15,036 nt of DNA from contig CAKOOC010000026.1 of NCBI GenBank assembly GCA_934098375.1, forward strand, positions 1-15,036, given 5' to 3'. Positions 1 to 7,901 of this stretch are shown piece after piece. The position numbers were made by a program, and so were the translations under genes. Source of the DNA: an uncultured Bacilli bacterium. GTDB taxonomy: Bacteria; Bacillota_I; Bacilli_A; RF39; UBA660. The notes under the pieces are model-generated. The model was not told the DNA's origin. It ran no database searches and saw only the letters and a list, made by a program, of their open reading frames with translations. The number at the start of each line of letters is the position of its first letter. Position 1 is the stretch's first letter.

Positions 1-10
1 TTTTTAGCAT
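1..10 (-). CDS. 5' end of a gene running off the left edge
   Basis: Only the first three codons (ATG CTA AAA, Met-Leu-Lys) are in the window. A strong Shine-Dalgarno sequence, GAGGGAG at 16-22, sits 5 bases before this ATG. The nearby ATG at 13-15 is ruled out because it meets a stop after three codons. The gene lies 63 bases downstream of the surface-protein gene on the same strand with no terminator between, so the two are probably co-transcribed. The product cannot be told from three residues. Confidence 0.45.
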
Positions 11-73
11 TTCATCTCCCTCACAATATCAATATAGGTTTATTGTTATATATTTTAAACATGTTCGACAAAA

Positions 74-1489
74 CTATCCCTTATTTTCATGTATATATTT
101 GTAAATAAAGCGTAAGATAAACATAAAAAATATCAAAAATATTATTCCTTTAAAACTATTCATTTTAATTTTTTTCTCTTCTATATTTGTAGTTTTATAA
201 ATTTCTTCGGTTTTCATTTGACTTTCTAATTCTTTAGAAACACTATTTAAATTAAGATATTTTTTGGCATCTGACTTAATTATTTCTTCATCCAAAACAT
301 CATTATCCTTAGAGTTTATTTCCTCTATAATATCTAGTTCTCCATTTTCTTTAATTTTCGGTTCTTCATTTGTCATATTCTCATCTTCTTTAGTATCTAT
401 TAAAGGAATATCTTTTACCTCTTTCTTTATAACATTGATTTTCTTGTAAAAAACATCATCTTTATACTTTATTATTAAAATATTTTCTTCATTTTCATTT
501 TTATTTAAAGTTAATTTTATATCACTTTTATTAACTATACTTGTGCTTTCAATCATATTTTCTAATGGTTCATCTTCTAACCAATTATCTTTAATCTCTA
601 TTTTATCTCGAACATAGTAATTATAAACTTTTCTTTTATCATCTAAATCTAATAGAAACCCATTTATAGCGGCATCAGTATAATTATTAGTTTTGATTTT
701 ACAAATATTAAAATATTTATATAAAATGTTTCTTTTTTTATAATATATAAAATGATTTACACCTTTCTTTTTAGTCCAATCAAGAGAGTTTAATAAATCT
801 ACAAACTCAGAAAAATTCATTACTTTATAATCAAATTTTTGTTCTGAATTTATATAATCTATATTAAATCTATAAAGAATATATTTTATTCCATCGGAAA
901 AACCTGCAAGAGTACCATATAATGCAAATTTATAATTCTCTACACTATTATTTTTTAGTTCAAACTCTATATGTAAATCTTTAGCATTTACCTCTTCATC
1001 CATTATTATTTTAATTGTCGGATTAGTATAATCTTCGGGACTTTTAAAATTATATCCTGTCATAGTATAACTTACGAGATCATTTTTATTATATATTTTA
1101 ATATTTTTAAAAATTACATTGCTTCCAACATCAAATAATTTAAAATATCTAATTTTATTTAAACTATCCATATTCATACTACCAATCCCATACACTGTAT
1201 CTTTATCATTAACTGGATTTTCATAATAACCTGCATAATCATAAATAAAATCTTTTTTATTTATCAAAAGTGCATCTATAGGATTCTTATCAAGTTCATA
1301 ATATCCTTCATTTATTCTTTTTTCATAATAATTATTATATAAATATTTTTCTTCTCTTTTTAATAAATCACTTTCCTCATAAAAATTTTCTACTTCTTTT
1401 TCTTTTAAATAATAATTAGTATAAAATTCTTCTGCTTTAACATTCAAAGGAAAAATTATAATTCCCATTAATAAAATAAACTTCTTCAT
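74..1489 (-). CDS. Secreted or surface protein of unknown function, C-terminally membrane-anchored
   Basis: I do not recognise this 471-residue protein. It starts with a typical signal peptide: MKK, a hydrophobic stretch to about residue 16, then NVKA followed by EE as a likely cleavage site. A single hydrophobic segment near residues 446-465 (GIIFLIFFMFILRFIYKYI) is followed by a short basic tail. The body should therefore lie outside the cell, held by the C-terminal helix. The N-terminal part is rich in Tyr, Asn, Lys and Glu. A middle part looks beta-rich, and residues about 360-440 are acidic, Lys/Glu-rich and probably an unstructured stalk before the anchor. There are no Cys pairs, LPXTG motif or enzyme motifs that I can see. 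The start is supported by AAGGAGG at 1494-1500, four bases upstream. It is divergent from the RNase J gene. Base use matches the neighbours, so there is no sign of recent transfer. Confidence 0.75.
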   Translation of the reverse strand: MKKFILLMGIIIFPLNVKAEEFYTNYYLKEKEVENFYEESDLLKREEKYLYNNYYEKRINEGYYELDKNPIDALLINKKDFIYDYAGYYENPVNDKDTVYGIGSMNMDSLNKIRYFKLFDVGSNVIFKNIKIYNKNDLVSYTMTGYNFKSPEDYTNPTIKIIMDEEVNAKDLHIEFELKNNSVENYKFALYGTLAGFSDGIKYILYRFNIDYINSEQKFDYKVMNFSEFVDLLNSLDWTKKKGVNHFIYYKKRNILYKYFNICKIKTNNYTDAAINGFLLDLDDKRKVYNYYVRDKIEIKDNWLEDEPLENMIESTSIVNKSDIKLTLNKNENEENILIIKYKDDVFYKKINVIKKEVKDIPLIDTKEDENMTNEEPKIKENGELDIIEEINSKDNDVLDEEIIKSDAKKYLNLNSVSKELESQMKTEEIYKTTNIEEKKIKMNSFKGIIFLIFFMFILRFIYKYIHENKG

Positions 1490-1632
1490 TTTGCCTCCTT
1501 AAAATACTTATTGTAAGAAATCCTTATTTTTCCTTTTAATAACTAAAAAAATGTTTATAAGTGCCTCTTTTATGTGGAAAAAGTCTAATAATACATAAGC
1601 AAAAATTTAAAATTTCAGAATTTCTACTCCCC

Positions 1633-1661
1633 TAGACAAACTGGCAATTATATTGTATAAT
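1633..1661 (+). promoter_or_regulatory. Sigma-A type promoter of the RNase J gene
   Basis: TAGACA at 1633-1638 (five of six bases match TTGACA) and a perfect TATAAT at 1656-1661 are separated by 17 bases. Transcription should start near 1668, leaving a leader of about 43 bases that carries AAGGAGG at 1696-1702, eight bases before the ATG. I found no equally good promoter for the divergent gene at 74-1489. Confidence 0.75.
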
Positions 1662-1710
1662 TAAAAAGCAAAAAAGAACTTTTATAATTATTTTTAAGGA
1701 GGAATTTACA

Positions 1711-3384
1711 ATGAATAATGAAAAAGTTACGTCTATTTTTGCCCTTGGTGGACTTGGTGAAGTCGGTAAAAATATGTACGTTATAGAATATGATAAAGAA
1801 ATAATAATAATTGATGCCGGTGTAATGTTTCCTGAAACTGAACTTCTAGGTATTGATTATGTCATCCAAGATGTTACTTATTTAAAAAATAATGCTCACA
1901 AAATTAAAGCTTTATTTATAACCCATGGTCATGAAGACCACATTGGTGGTATTACTTTTCTTTTACAAAATATTAATATTCCTGTTATTTATGCACCTAA
2001 AATAGCATGTGATTTAATTAAAAAGAAATTAATTGATCGTAATATCAATTACAAAGAATTAAAAGATTATAACAAAGATAGTGTCTTTAAATACAAAAAC
2101 TTTGAAGTTTCTTTTGTCCAAACTACTCACTCTATCCCTGATAGTTATGCCGTAGTTATTAAAACTCCAAATGGTACCATTTTTGAAACAGGCGATTTTA
2201 AATTTGATTTAACCCCAATCGGTCCGATGGCGGATATCCATAAAATGGCGGCTTTAGGATCAGAAGGAATTAAAATATTATTAAGTGATAGTACAAATGC
2301 TATGAGCCCTGGCTCTTCTAACAGTGAAAGTATGGTTGATGAAGCCCTAGCTGATGTTTTTTCTAAACACTCATCAAGAATCATTATTGCTACATTTGCT
2401 TCTAATATTTACCGTATTAAACATATCGTTGAAACTTGTCGTAAAAACAATCGTAAAATTGTTACCTTCGGTCGTTCCATGGAAAATGCTAAAGAAATTG
2501 CTTTAAAGAACAACCTAATTGTTGATAAAACTATTTTTATCGAACCCAATGAAGCGAAAGACTTAAAGAAAAGTGAAATATGTATTTTATGTACCGGGTC
2601 ACAAGGCGAACCTCTTGCGGCTCTTTCTCGAATCGCTAATGGAACTCATAAACAAATATCTCTTTTACCAGATGACATAGTTGTCTTTTCATCAAGTCCT
2701 ATTCCTGGTAATAAAGCATCTATTAATCGTATTATTAATAAGCTTTATTTAAAAGGTGTTAAAGTATATACTAACTCTGAATTATCTGACATTCATACAT
2801 CTGGCCATGCTAAACAAGAAGAACTAAAATGGATGTTAAGAATTATTAAACCCGAATACTTTATGCCTGTTCACGGAGAATATCGTATGCTTAAAATGCA
2901 TGGTGATTTAGCAGTTGACTGTGATATTCCGAAAGAAAATATTTTCATTTGTAAAAATGGTGATGTTGTCGAACTTACAAAAGATGGTGCTAGATTAGGA
3001 AAAAGAGTTCAATCTGGTGATGTTTATGTAGATGGCTCTCGTATTGGTGATATAGGTGGCGTTGTTATAAAAGACCGTCAGCTTATGAGTCGCGATGGTA
3101 TTTTAGTAACAATTATAAACATTAATCCTCTTACTAGAGAACTTCTTATAAAACCAAATATTACAACTAGAGGATTTGTATTAGTAAATGAAAATGCCGA
3201 ACTAATTTACAAAATCGAACAAAAAGTAAGTGAAATTGTTATTAGAAGTTTAAAAACTAACTACAATTACATTGATTTAAAAAATCAAATTATTTTAGAA
3301 CTTAGTCCTTTTATCAACGATTTAACTGGTCGTAGGCCTATTATCTTACCAGTAATTATGGAAGTAAAAGAACCATTAAAATAA
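1711..3384 (+). CDS. rnj: Ribonuclease J (metallo-beta-lactamase/beta-CASP RNase)
   Basis: RNase J is the cytoplasmic exo/endoribonuclease that carries out 5'-to-3' mRNA decay and rRNA maturation in Gram-positive bacteria. The 557-residue length is normal for the family. The metallo-beta-lactamase metal ligands are visible: HGHEDH at residues 72-77, His140, Asp162 in GDFKFD and His388 in PVHGEYR. The beta-CASP part carries CTGSQGEP (294-301) and HTSGHA (362-367). The C-terminal domain ends with the typical GRRPIILPVIMEV. The intact HGHEDH indicates an active J1-type enzyme and not the degenerate J2 paralogue of Bacillus, in which the last His is replaced. The start is supported by AAGGAGG eight bases upstream and a near-consensus promoter. 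A terminator begins at the first base after the stop codon. Confidence 0.95.
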   Translation: MNNEKVTSIFALGGLGEVGKNMYVIEYDKEIIIIDAGVMFPETELLGIDYVIQDVTYLKNNAHKIKALFITHGHEDHIGGITFLLQNINIPVIYAPKIACDLIKKKLIDRNINYKELKDYNKDSVFKYKNFEVSFVQTTHSIPDSYAVVIKTPNGTIFETGDFKFDLTPIGPMADIHKMAALGSEGIKILLSDSTNAMSPGSSNSESMVDEALADVFSKHSSRIIIATFASNIYRIKHIVETCRKNNRKIVTFGRSMENAKEIALKNNLIVDKTIFIEPNEAKDLKKSEICILCTGSQGEPLAALSRIANGTHKQISLLPDDIVVFSSSPIPGNKASINRIINKLYLKGVKVYTNSELSDIHTSGHAKQEELKWMLRIIKPEYFMPVHGEYRMLKMHGDLAVDCDIPKENIFICKNGDVVELTKDGARLGKRVQSGDVYVDGSRIGDIGGVVIKDRQLMSRDGILVTIININPLTRELLIKPNITTRGFVLVNENAELIYKIEQKVSEIVIRSLKTNYNYIDLKNQIILELSPFINDLTGRRPIILPVIMEVKEPLK

Positions 3385-3418
3385 CTTATCATATACTATA
3401 GTATGATGAGTTTTTTTT
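3385..3418 (+). terminator. Rho-independent terminator of rnj, containing the ZIP start codon
   Basis: The 10-bp stem CTTATCATAT / GTATGATGAG (3385-3394 with 3401-3410, two G-T pairs) has the loop ACTATA and is followed by eight T residues. It begins right after the rnj stop codon. The right arm contains the ATG ATG that opens the ZIP transporter reading frame, so terminator and downstream start overlap. Confidence 0.8.
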
Positions 3419-4173
3419 ATGAATTAAATCCAATTTTACAATCATTTATTGCGGCTATGATTACATTTCTTATCACAGCTCTAGGCTCAGCATGTATATT
3501 TTTAACTAAAAATATTAGTAAAAAATATATGGATATCATGTTAAGTGTTTCTGCGGGAATTATGCTAGCATCAGCTTTTTTCTCTTTATTAAATCCTGCT
3601 ATAATCAATGCTGAAAACTTAAATATGACACCTTGGATAGTATGCACAATTGGTCTTCTTTTAGGACTACTCATTTTATATTTAGGTGATATTTATAATC
3701 GAAAAAAAGCATCTAAAAGCATTAACAACTTAATCCTATCAATGACTCTTCACAATATCCCGGAAGGTATGGCTATCGGAGTTGCCTTTGGTTCTATCAC
3801 TTATGGATTAACTAGTTCTAGTGTTATGAGTGCCATTTCTTTAGCTATAGGTATTGGCATTCAAAATTTTCCTGAAGGATCCGCTATCAGTTTTCCTCTT
3901 TATAGAGAAGGATATTCTAAAAAGAAAGCCTTCTTAATCGGAGCCTTATCTGCAAGTGTTGAACCCATTGGCGCTATATTTGGGGCACTCTTAGTTATGA
4001 AAGTACGATTTATTATGCCTTATTTACTAGCTTTTGCCGCCGGTGCTATGCTTTATGTTATTGCTACAGAACTTATCCCCGAAAGTATGAATAACGAAAA
4101 AAAAGAGCTCATGGCTCTATATTTTGGAATTGGATTTATAATTATGATGATTTTAGATATTTCCTTAGGGTAA
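3403..4173 (+). CDS. ZIP-family divalent metal transporter
   Basis: This is an integral membrane carrier for divalent metals such as zinc, with 256 residues and about eight helices, as is usual for the family. The transport-site motifs are clear: HNIPEG (117-122) in helix 4, QNFPEG (154-159) in helix 5 and a VEP (186-188) in the following helix. The Gln in place of His in helix 5 matches the GufA/BbZIP branch and not ZupT. The N-terminus, with ELNPILQSFIAAMITFLITALG, fits the family, so translation must begin at 3403 or 3406. Both codons lie inside the terminator hairpin of rnj and have no Shine-Dalgarno sequence. Initiation by coupling to the rnj stop 18 bases upstream, or on a leaderless mRNA, is possible (TATACT at 3392-3397 is a -10-like match with no -35). 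The exact metal cannot be told from sequence. Confidence 0.9.
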   Translation: MMSFFYELNPILQSFIAAMITFLITALGSACIFLTKNISKKYMDIMLSVSAGIMLASAFFSLLNPAIINAENLNMTPWIVCTIGLLLGLLILYLGDIYNRKKASKSINNLILSMTLHNIPEGMAIGVAFGSITYGLTSSSVMSAISLAIGIGIQNFPEGSAISFPLYREGYSKKKAFLIGALSASVEPIGAIFGALLVMKVRFIMPYLLAFAAGAMLYVIATELIPESMNNEKKELMALYFGIGFIIMMILDISLG

Positions 4174-4190
4174 TATCTTTTATTTTTTTT
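4155..4190 (+). terminator. Terminator overlapping the end of the ZIP gene
   Basis: The stem AGATATT / AATATCT (4155-4161 with 4172-4178) has a 10-base loop with an inner CC/GG pair and is followed by TTTATTTTTTTT. The stem includes the last codons and the stop of the ZIP gene. It has no U tract on the other strand, so it should not stop the convergent pseudouridine synthase transcript. Confidence 0.7.
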
Positions 4191-4824
4191 CAAATATCTT
4201 TTCAAATTCTTTAGGAAAACTAGTTTTTATAACCATATTTTCTTTACTAACTGGATGCTTAAATTCTAAATAATAAGCATGAAGTCCAAGTCTACTTATC
4301 GGATTTTTACTAGCACCATACTTTTTATCTCCAATAATCGGATGTCCTATATCATTTAAATGAACTCTTATTTGATTTTTTCTTCCTGTTTTTATCAAAA
4401 TATCTAAAAGACTATAAGCTTTATTTGTTACTAATGGTTCATAAACTGTGCAGGCATATTTTCCCTTAACCTTATCATTACTAGAATAAGTAAATAATGT
4501 CTTAGTTTCTTTTAAATATGACTCTATTATGCCACCTTTTTTTACTTCACCTTGCACAACCGTCACATATTTTCTTTTTACCTTATCCCAGTCATCCTGT
4601 AAAAAAAGTTTACTCTTTTCATTTTTAGCAAATATGATAAGCCCACTTGTATCTTTATCTAAACGATGAACAATAAAACACTTTTGATTTTTCTTATGCA
4701 AATAATCATAAACTTCATTATATAAACTATTATTATTTTTCTGAGTACTTATCGTAAGTAATTTAGGTGGTTTATTAACAACCAAAATACTCTTATCTTC
4801 ATAATAAATATCTAACTTTTTCAA
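4180..4824 (-). CDS. RluA-family RNA pseudouridine synthase
   Basis: This enzyme isomerises uridine to pseudouridine in rRNA or tRNA in the cytoplasm. The family signature HRLDKDTSG is at residues 53-61, with Asp56 the catalytic aspartate. An early NKPP (17-20) and GRKNQIRVHL (about 147-156) are also typical. At 214 residues it is a catalytic domain alone, without the N-terminal S4 RNA-binding domain of RluC/RluD, so the target RNA is uncertain. The gene starts with TTG at 4822-4824. AAGGA within the last codons of trmB lies about eight bases before it, so the two genes are likely translationally coupled (6 bases between stop and start). The gene is convergent with the ZIP gene. Confidence 0.9.
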   Translation of the reverse strand: MKKLDIYYEDKSILVVNKPPKLLTISTQKNNNSLYNEVYDYLHKKNQKCFIVHRLDKDTSGLIIFAKNEKSKLFLQDDWDKVKRKYVTVVQGEVKKGGIIESYLKETKTLFTYSSNDKVKGKYACTVYEPLVTNKAYSLLDILIKTGRKNQIRVHLNDIGHPIIGDKKYGASKNPISRLGLHAYYLEFKHPVSKENMVIKTSFPKEFEKIFEKK

Positions 4825-4830
4825 AATTCT

Positions 4831-5469
4831 TTATCCTTCAAACTTAGCATCAATATAATAAATAGCTCTTCCCTCTTTTAAATATTGTTTTTCATAATTA
4901 GTCATTATATTTTTAATATTTCTTTCATCATTATGTAAATCCAAACTAACCTTGTCAAAAACGTACCAATAAGAAGATAAAGTTTCTAATGAATAAGCAA
5001 AAAGACCTTTATTATCCGTCTTAAGTACGATATGTTTATGCTTTTTAAAAATTTTATCATATAATTTTAAATAACTTACATGCGTAAATCTTTTAGTTTC
5101 ATCGATTCTCTTTGGCCAAGGCTCTGAAAAAGTTAAATATATAGTATCAATTTCTTTACCAAATATTTTATCAATTTCTCTTGCATCTGCATTTATAAGT
5201 TTTAAATTATTTAGTTTTAAACTTTTTAAATTATTTACTGCCATTACCATCTGTGAATCATTTATCTCTAAACCTATAAAATTTATATTTGGATATGTTT
5301 TAGCCATTTCAATAATAAAATCGCCTCTTCCCATCCCAAGTTCTAAACAAATCGGATTTTTATTTCCAAATAAATCATTCCATTTATTTTTATATTTTAC
5401 CGGATTAGTAACAACATAAGATGAATTATTTACAATCATATCTGCATCTTTTATTTTAATGTATTCCAT
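4831..5469 (-). CDS. trmB: tRNA (guanine-N7-)-methyltransferase
   Basis: TrmB uses S-adenosylmethionine to make m7G at position 46 in the variable loop of tRNA. The protein has 212 residues, the normal size. A SAM-binding glycine motif, LELGMGRGD, is at 42-50 and an acidic residue after the second strand is in GLEI (66-69). The family motif TFSEPWPKRI is at 113-122 (usually F-S-D-P-W-P-K), and TNYEKQY at 190-196 matches the conserved T-x-Y-E element near the C-terminus. GGAGTG a few bases before ATG 5469 gives a good ribosome binding site. It is the first gene of a trmB-pseudouridine synthase pair with its own extended -10 promoter, though read-through from the ABC operon 40 bases upstream is also possible. 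Confidence 0.95.
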   Translation of the reverse strand: MEYIKIKDADMIVNNSSYVVTNPVKYKNKWNDLFGNKNPICLELGMGRGDFIIEMAKTYPNINFIGLEINDSQMVMAVNNLKSLKLNNLKLINADAREIDKIFGKEIDTIYLTFSEPWPKRIDETKRFTHVSYLKLYDKIFKKHKHIVLKTDNKGLFAYSLETLSSYWYVFDKVSLDLHNDERNIKNIMTNYEKQYLKEGRAIYYIDAKFEG

Positions 5470-5491
5470 TTAAATCACTCCACTAGTAATT

Positions 5492-5500
5492 ATTATATCA
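5492..5500 (-). promoter_or_regulatory. Extended -10 promoter upstream of trmB
   Basis: Read on the minus strand, TGATATAAT combines a perfect TATAAT (5492-5497) with the TGn extension (5498-5500). Any -35 element is weak (TTAATG at 17 bases). The start site would lie near 5485, giving a leader of about 16 bases that contains the trmB Shine-Dalgarno sequence. Confidence 0.5.
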
Positions 5501-5509
5501 TAACTTATT

Positions 5510-7111
5510 TTAAACATTAAGATTTCTATAATCAACTTTACCATATTTAAGTAGTATTCCATAAAGAATACTTGTTAATATAATCAAAATTAAAATATGT
5601 CCCACTAACAAATAATCAAAAGAAAGGTACTTACTTAAATAAACAATTAAAACAATACTTCCTATAAATACTGCCATCCCAATAAATACTGATACCATTG
5701 AGCTGATACTTTGTTTTACCACTTCTGTATCATTTGTCGCATTAAGTTTAGGATACTTTAAATTAACTATAAGTCCTATTACTGCATTTAAAAATACTAT
5801 AACAAAACTTAATATTATAATTAATAATGCATATACTAATTTTGGTTTTAAGAAAATAATAAATATTAAATCAGAAACTAATAAAAATGGTAACTCAATT
5901 ATCATACACATTAAAATTTTGGCATTTAATATACTTTCTTCTTTTACTGGTAAACTCTTTGTAATATTTATTGTTCTTCCCTCTAAAGAAATGCTAGAAG
6001 ATGAAATACTTGTCATTGCTCCCGAAAATAAAACTAAAAAGTAAAATAATATCGGTAAAGATAAATTTGTTTCTATGTTATATGATGCTAAAATATCATC
6101 AAATATTGCATTACCTTTAAATACAATCAAAATTGTCATTATTAAAATTAAAATCAAACCAAAAGCCGTATTAAACATAAGGATTGGTGAAGAAAAATAT
6201 CTTTTTAATTCTTTTATTGTAAGTGATTTAATAGCCGAACTTTTTCTTATAATATATTTTTCTTTCTTTTTACTTTTGCTAGTTACTTTAGAATTAAAAA
6301 TTATTTTGAAATAATAATGTGCCCCCAACCATATAAATATTAATAATGGTACTAAATTAACTACTAATAACTTAACTAAATTTCCCAATTTAAAATCATT
6401 TATTAAATTAATATAAAGCCCTACTGGATAATAAATACTCGTAATAAACTCATTTATAGAATTTGCTTTGTTAGCAATATCACTTATATAATCTTCTATA
6501 TGAAAACTAAAATAAAATACTAACATAAAAACCAATATTGATAAAATAGTTTGCATTATTTTTTGAGCTTTAAATTTAGATGATAATAATTTTACTAAAT
6601 AACCTATAAAACTAGAAATAACGGTTGGAATTATAGGGATTAATAATATTTCTAATAATGAAATTAGATAAAAACTTACCTCTGGATGCTCAAAATAAAT
6701 ATATACCGCAAAGGCCGGAAGTAAAAACATTAAATTATAAATATACTGAAATAAAATTAACTTAAATATTCTAACAAATAATATTTGTGATTTTTTTATT
6801 GGTAAAGAAAATAGTAAATCATTATCTTTTGCTTCAAATAAAATTCCTTGCGATTTATAAATGCCTTGCATAAAACTAAGAATACTTACTATAAAAACAA
6901 ATAAAGTTAAAAGAATATAAGATAAATTAACCTCATATAAATTTTTTCCAATCATCGCGGCATAAAAGCCAATAGAAAAACATACAAGTAAAAATAACAT
7001 CACCGGAAATAATATTTTTTGAATTTTACTCGCATTTTTCTTAGTACTATATTTAAACATATTCATGTCTTGGCTAGTTGCCGCTTTTAATATTTTAAAT
7101 GTTTTCATCAT
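5510..7111 (-). CDS. ABC exporter permease, about 12 transmembrane helices
   Basis: This 533-residue integral membrane protein is the partner of the adjacent ATPase. I count about 12 hydrophobic segments in two sets of six. They are separated by a basic, Ser/Lys-rich cytoplasmic stretch (SKVTSKSKKKEKYIIRKSS) near the middle, so it looks like two half-transporters fused. The layout fits the large 'putative ABC exporter' permeases of Bacillota (ABC-2-like, Pfam ABC_tran_2 type) rather than importers, and no substrate-binding protein is nearby. The substrate is unknown. The start ATG overlaps the ATPase stop in the frame ATGATGA, with AGGTGA just upstream, so translation is coupled. A lysine-rich N-terminus precedes the first helix. 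Some family members are linked to drug or peptide export, but nothing here shows that directly. Confidence 0.85.
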   Translation of the reverse strand: MMKTFKILKAATSQDMNMFKYSTKKNASKIQKILFPVMLFLLVCFSIGFYAAMIGKNLYEVNLSYILLTLFVFIVSILSFMQGIYKSQGILFEAKDNDLLFSLPIKKSQILFVRIFKLILFQYIYNLMFLLPAFAVYIYFEHPEVSFYLISLLEILLIPIIPTVISSFIGYLVKLLSSKFKAQKIMQTILSILVFMLVFYFSFHIEDYISDIANKANSINEFITSIYYPVGLYINLINDFKLGNLVKLLVVNLVPLLIFIWLGAHYYFKIIFNSKVTSKSKKKEKYIIRKSSAIKSLTIKELKRYFSSPILMFNTAFGLILILIMTILIVFKGNAIFDDILASYNIETNLSLPILFYFLVLFSGAMTSISSSSISLEGRTINITKSLPVKEESILNAKILMCMIIELPFLLVSDLIFIIFLKPKLVYALLIIILSFVIVFLNAVIGLIVNLKYPKLNATNDTEVVKQSISSMVSVFIGMAVFIGSIVLIVYLSKYLSFDYLLVGHILILIILTSILYGILLKYGKVDYRNLNV

Positions 7112-7818
7112 TTTTCACCTAATAAAAGAAATACCTGTTCTAATGATTCATCACCCATAACATCTTTCATTTTTCCATATTTAACAATTTCGCCCGCCTT
7201 TATAATTGCGACTTCATCACAAAGTTTTTCCGCCACATCTAAAATATGAGTTGAAAAAAATACTGTCTTACCTTCCTTTGTCATTTCTTTCATTAATTCT
7301 TTCATATCATATACTGCCTTAGGATCTAATCCTACAAATGGTTCATCCATTATTAATACCTTAGGGTTATGAGCAAGGGCTGAAATTAAAGCAACTTTTT
7401 GTTTCATACCATGAGAAAAAGAATTTATATCATCATTTAATTTATCCTCTATTTCAAACATTTTTGCATATTTTGTAATATTTTCAGTTCTAATATCAAT
7501 CGGAGTATCATACATATCACAAATAAAATTAATAAAATCAATCGCTCTCATATTTTCATATAAATCAGGATTATCTGGAACATACGCCATTTCTTTTTTG
7601 CATTCTATAGGTTCTTCTTTTATTGACTTATTGTTAATTAAAATATCCCCTTCTTCAAAATTTAAAATACCAACAATTGACTTTATCAAAGTTGTTTTAC
7701 CAGCACCATTATGACCAATAAAGGCAAATATTTTCCCATCGTTTACTTTAAAACTTACATCGTTAAGTGCTTTCTTTTCACCATTATAAGTTTTACTTAC
7801 ATGTTTAATTTCTATCAT
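7108..7818 (-). CDS. ABC transporter ATP-binding protein
   Basis: This is the ATPase that powers the neighbouring permease. The 236 residues form a single nucleotide-binding domain. Walker A is GHNGAGKTT (35-43), the signature loop is SFSHGMKQK (133-141), Walker B is VLIMDEP (154-160), the D-loop GLDP is at 163-166 and the switch His191 is in STHILD. The Q-loop position reads YVPDNPDLY (79-87) with Asp instead of Gln, as in many ABC-2 export ATPases. AGGAG upstream supports ATG 7818. The gene ends in TGA, which overlaps the start of the permease by four bases. It lies downstream of trpS but behind a strong terminator, with a dyad and promoter-like sequence before it, so it is probably regulated separately. 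Confidence 0.95.
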   Translation of the reverse strand: MIEIKHVSKTYNGEKKALNDVSFKVNDGKIFAFIGHNGAGKTTLIKSIVGILNFEEGDILINNKSIKEEPIECKKEMAYVPDNPDLYENMRAIDFINFICDMYDTPIDIRTENITKYAKMFEIEDKLNDDINSFSHGMKQKVALISALAHNPKVLIMDEPFVGLDPKAVYDMKELMKEMTKEGKTVFFSTHILDVAEKLCDEVAIIKAGEIVKYGKMKDVMGDESLEQVFLLLGEK

Positions 7819-7836
7819 TACTATTCACTCCTATTT

Positions 7837-7860
7837 ATATTGTATCATACGATACAATAT
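7837..7860. promoter_or_regulatory. Perfect 10-bp dyad over the putative ABC operon promoter (operator candidate)
   Basis: ATATTGTATC and GATACAATAT form a perfect inverted repeat with the 4-base spacer ATAC. On the minus strand the repeat contains TATGAT (7844-7849), a good -10. TTTAAT (7867-7872) lies 17 bases upstream as a weak -35. No U tract follows, so it is not a terminator. A dimeric repressor bound here would block the ABC promoter. No regulator gene lies next to it. Confidence 0.6.
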
Positions 7861-7869
7861 TTGTATATT

Positions 7870-7901
7870 AAAAAAGACTAATTATCAAAATAATTTAGTC
7901 T
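7870..7901 (-). terminator. Terminator overlapping the trpS stop
   Basis: On the minus strand AGACTAA and TTAGTCT pair over 7 bp. After one bulged A, TTAT/ATAA adds 4 bp around the loop TTTG, and six T residues follow. The hairpin includes the last codons and TAG stop of trpS and separates trpS from the ABC operon. Confidence 0.8.

Noticed and set aside
264..449. 61-codon plus-strand ORF, Ser/Ile-rich
   Set aside because: It lies opposite the acidic stalk of the surface protein; the Ser/Ile/Phe bias is the complement of Glu/Asp/Lys codons, and there is no ribosome binding site.
1500..1632. Promoter for the surface-protein gene (TACAAT near 1510)
   Set aside because: Only a weak -35 (TTAAAA), and the start site would leave almost no leader before the Shine-Dalgarno sequence.
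2145..2384. 79-codon minus-strand ORF inside rnj
   Set aside because: Antisense shadow of a well-conserved gene; no ribosome binding site or family match.
3417..3674. 85-codon minus-strand ORF inside the ZIP gene
   Set aside because: Antisense shadow of conserved membrane helices.
6075..6314. 79-codon plus-strand ORF inside the permease gene
   Set aside because: Hydrophobic composition simply mirrors the AT-rich helices on the other strand; no ribosome binding site.
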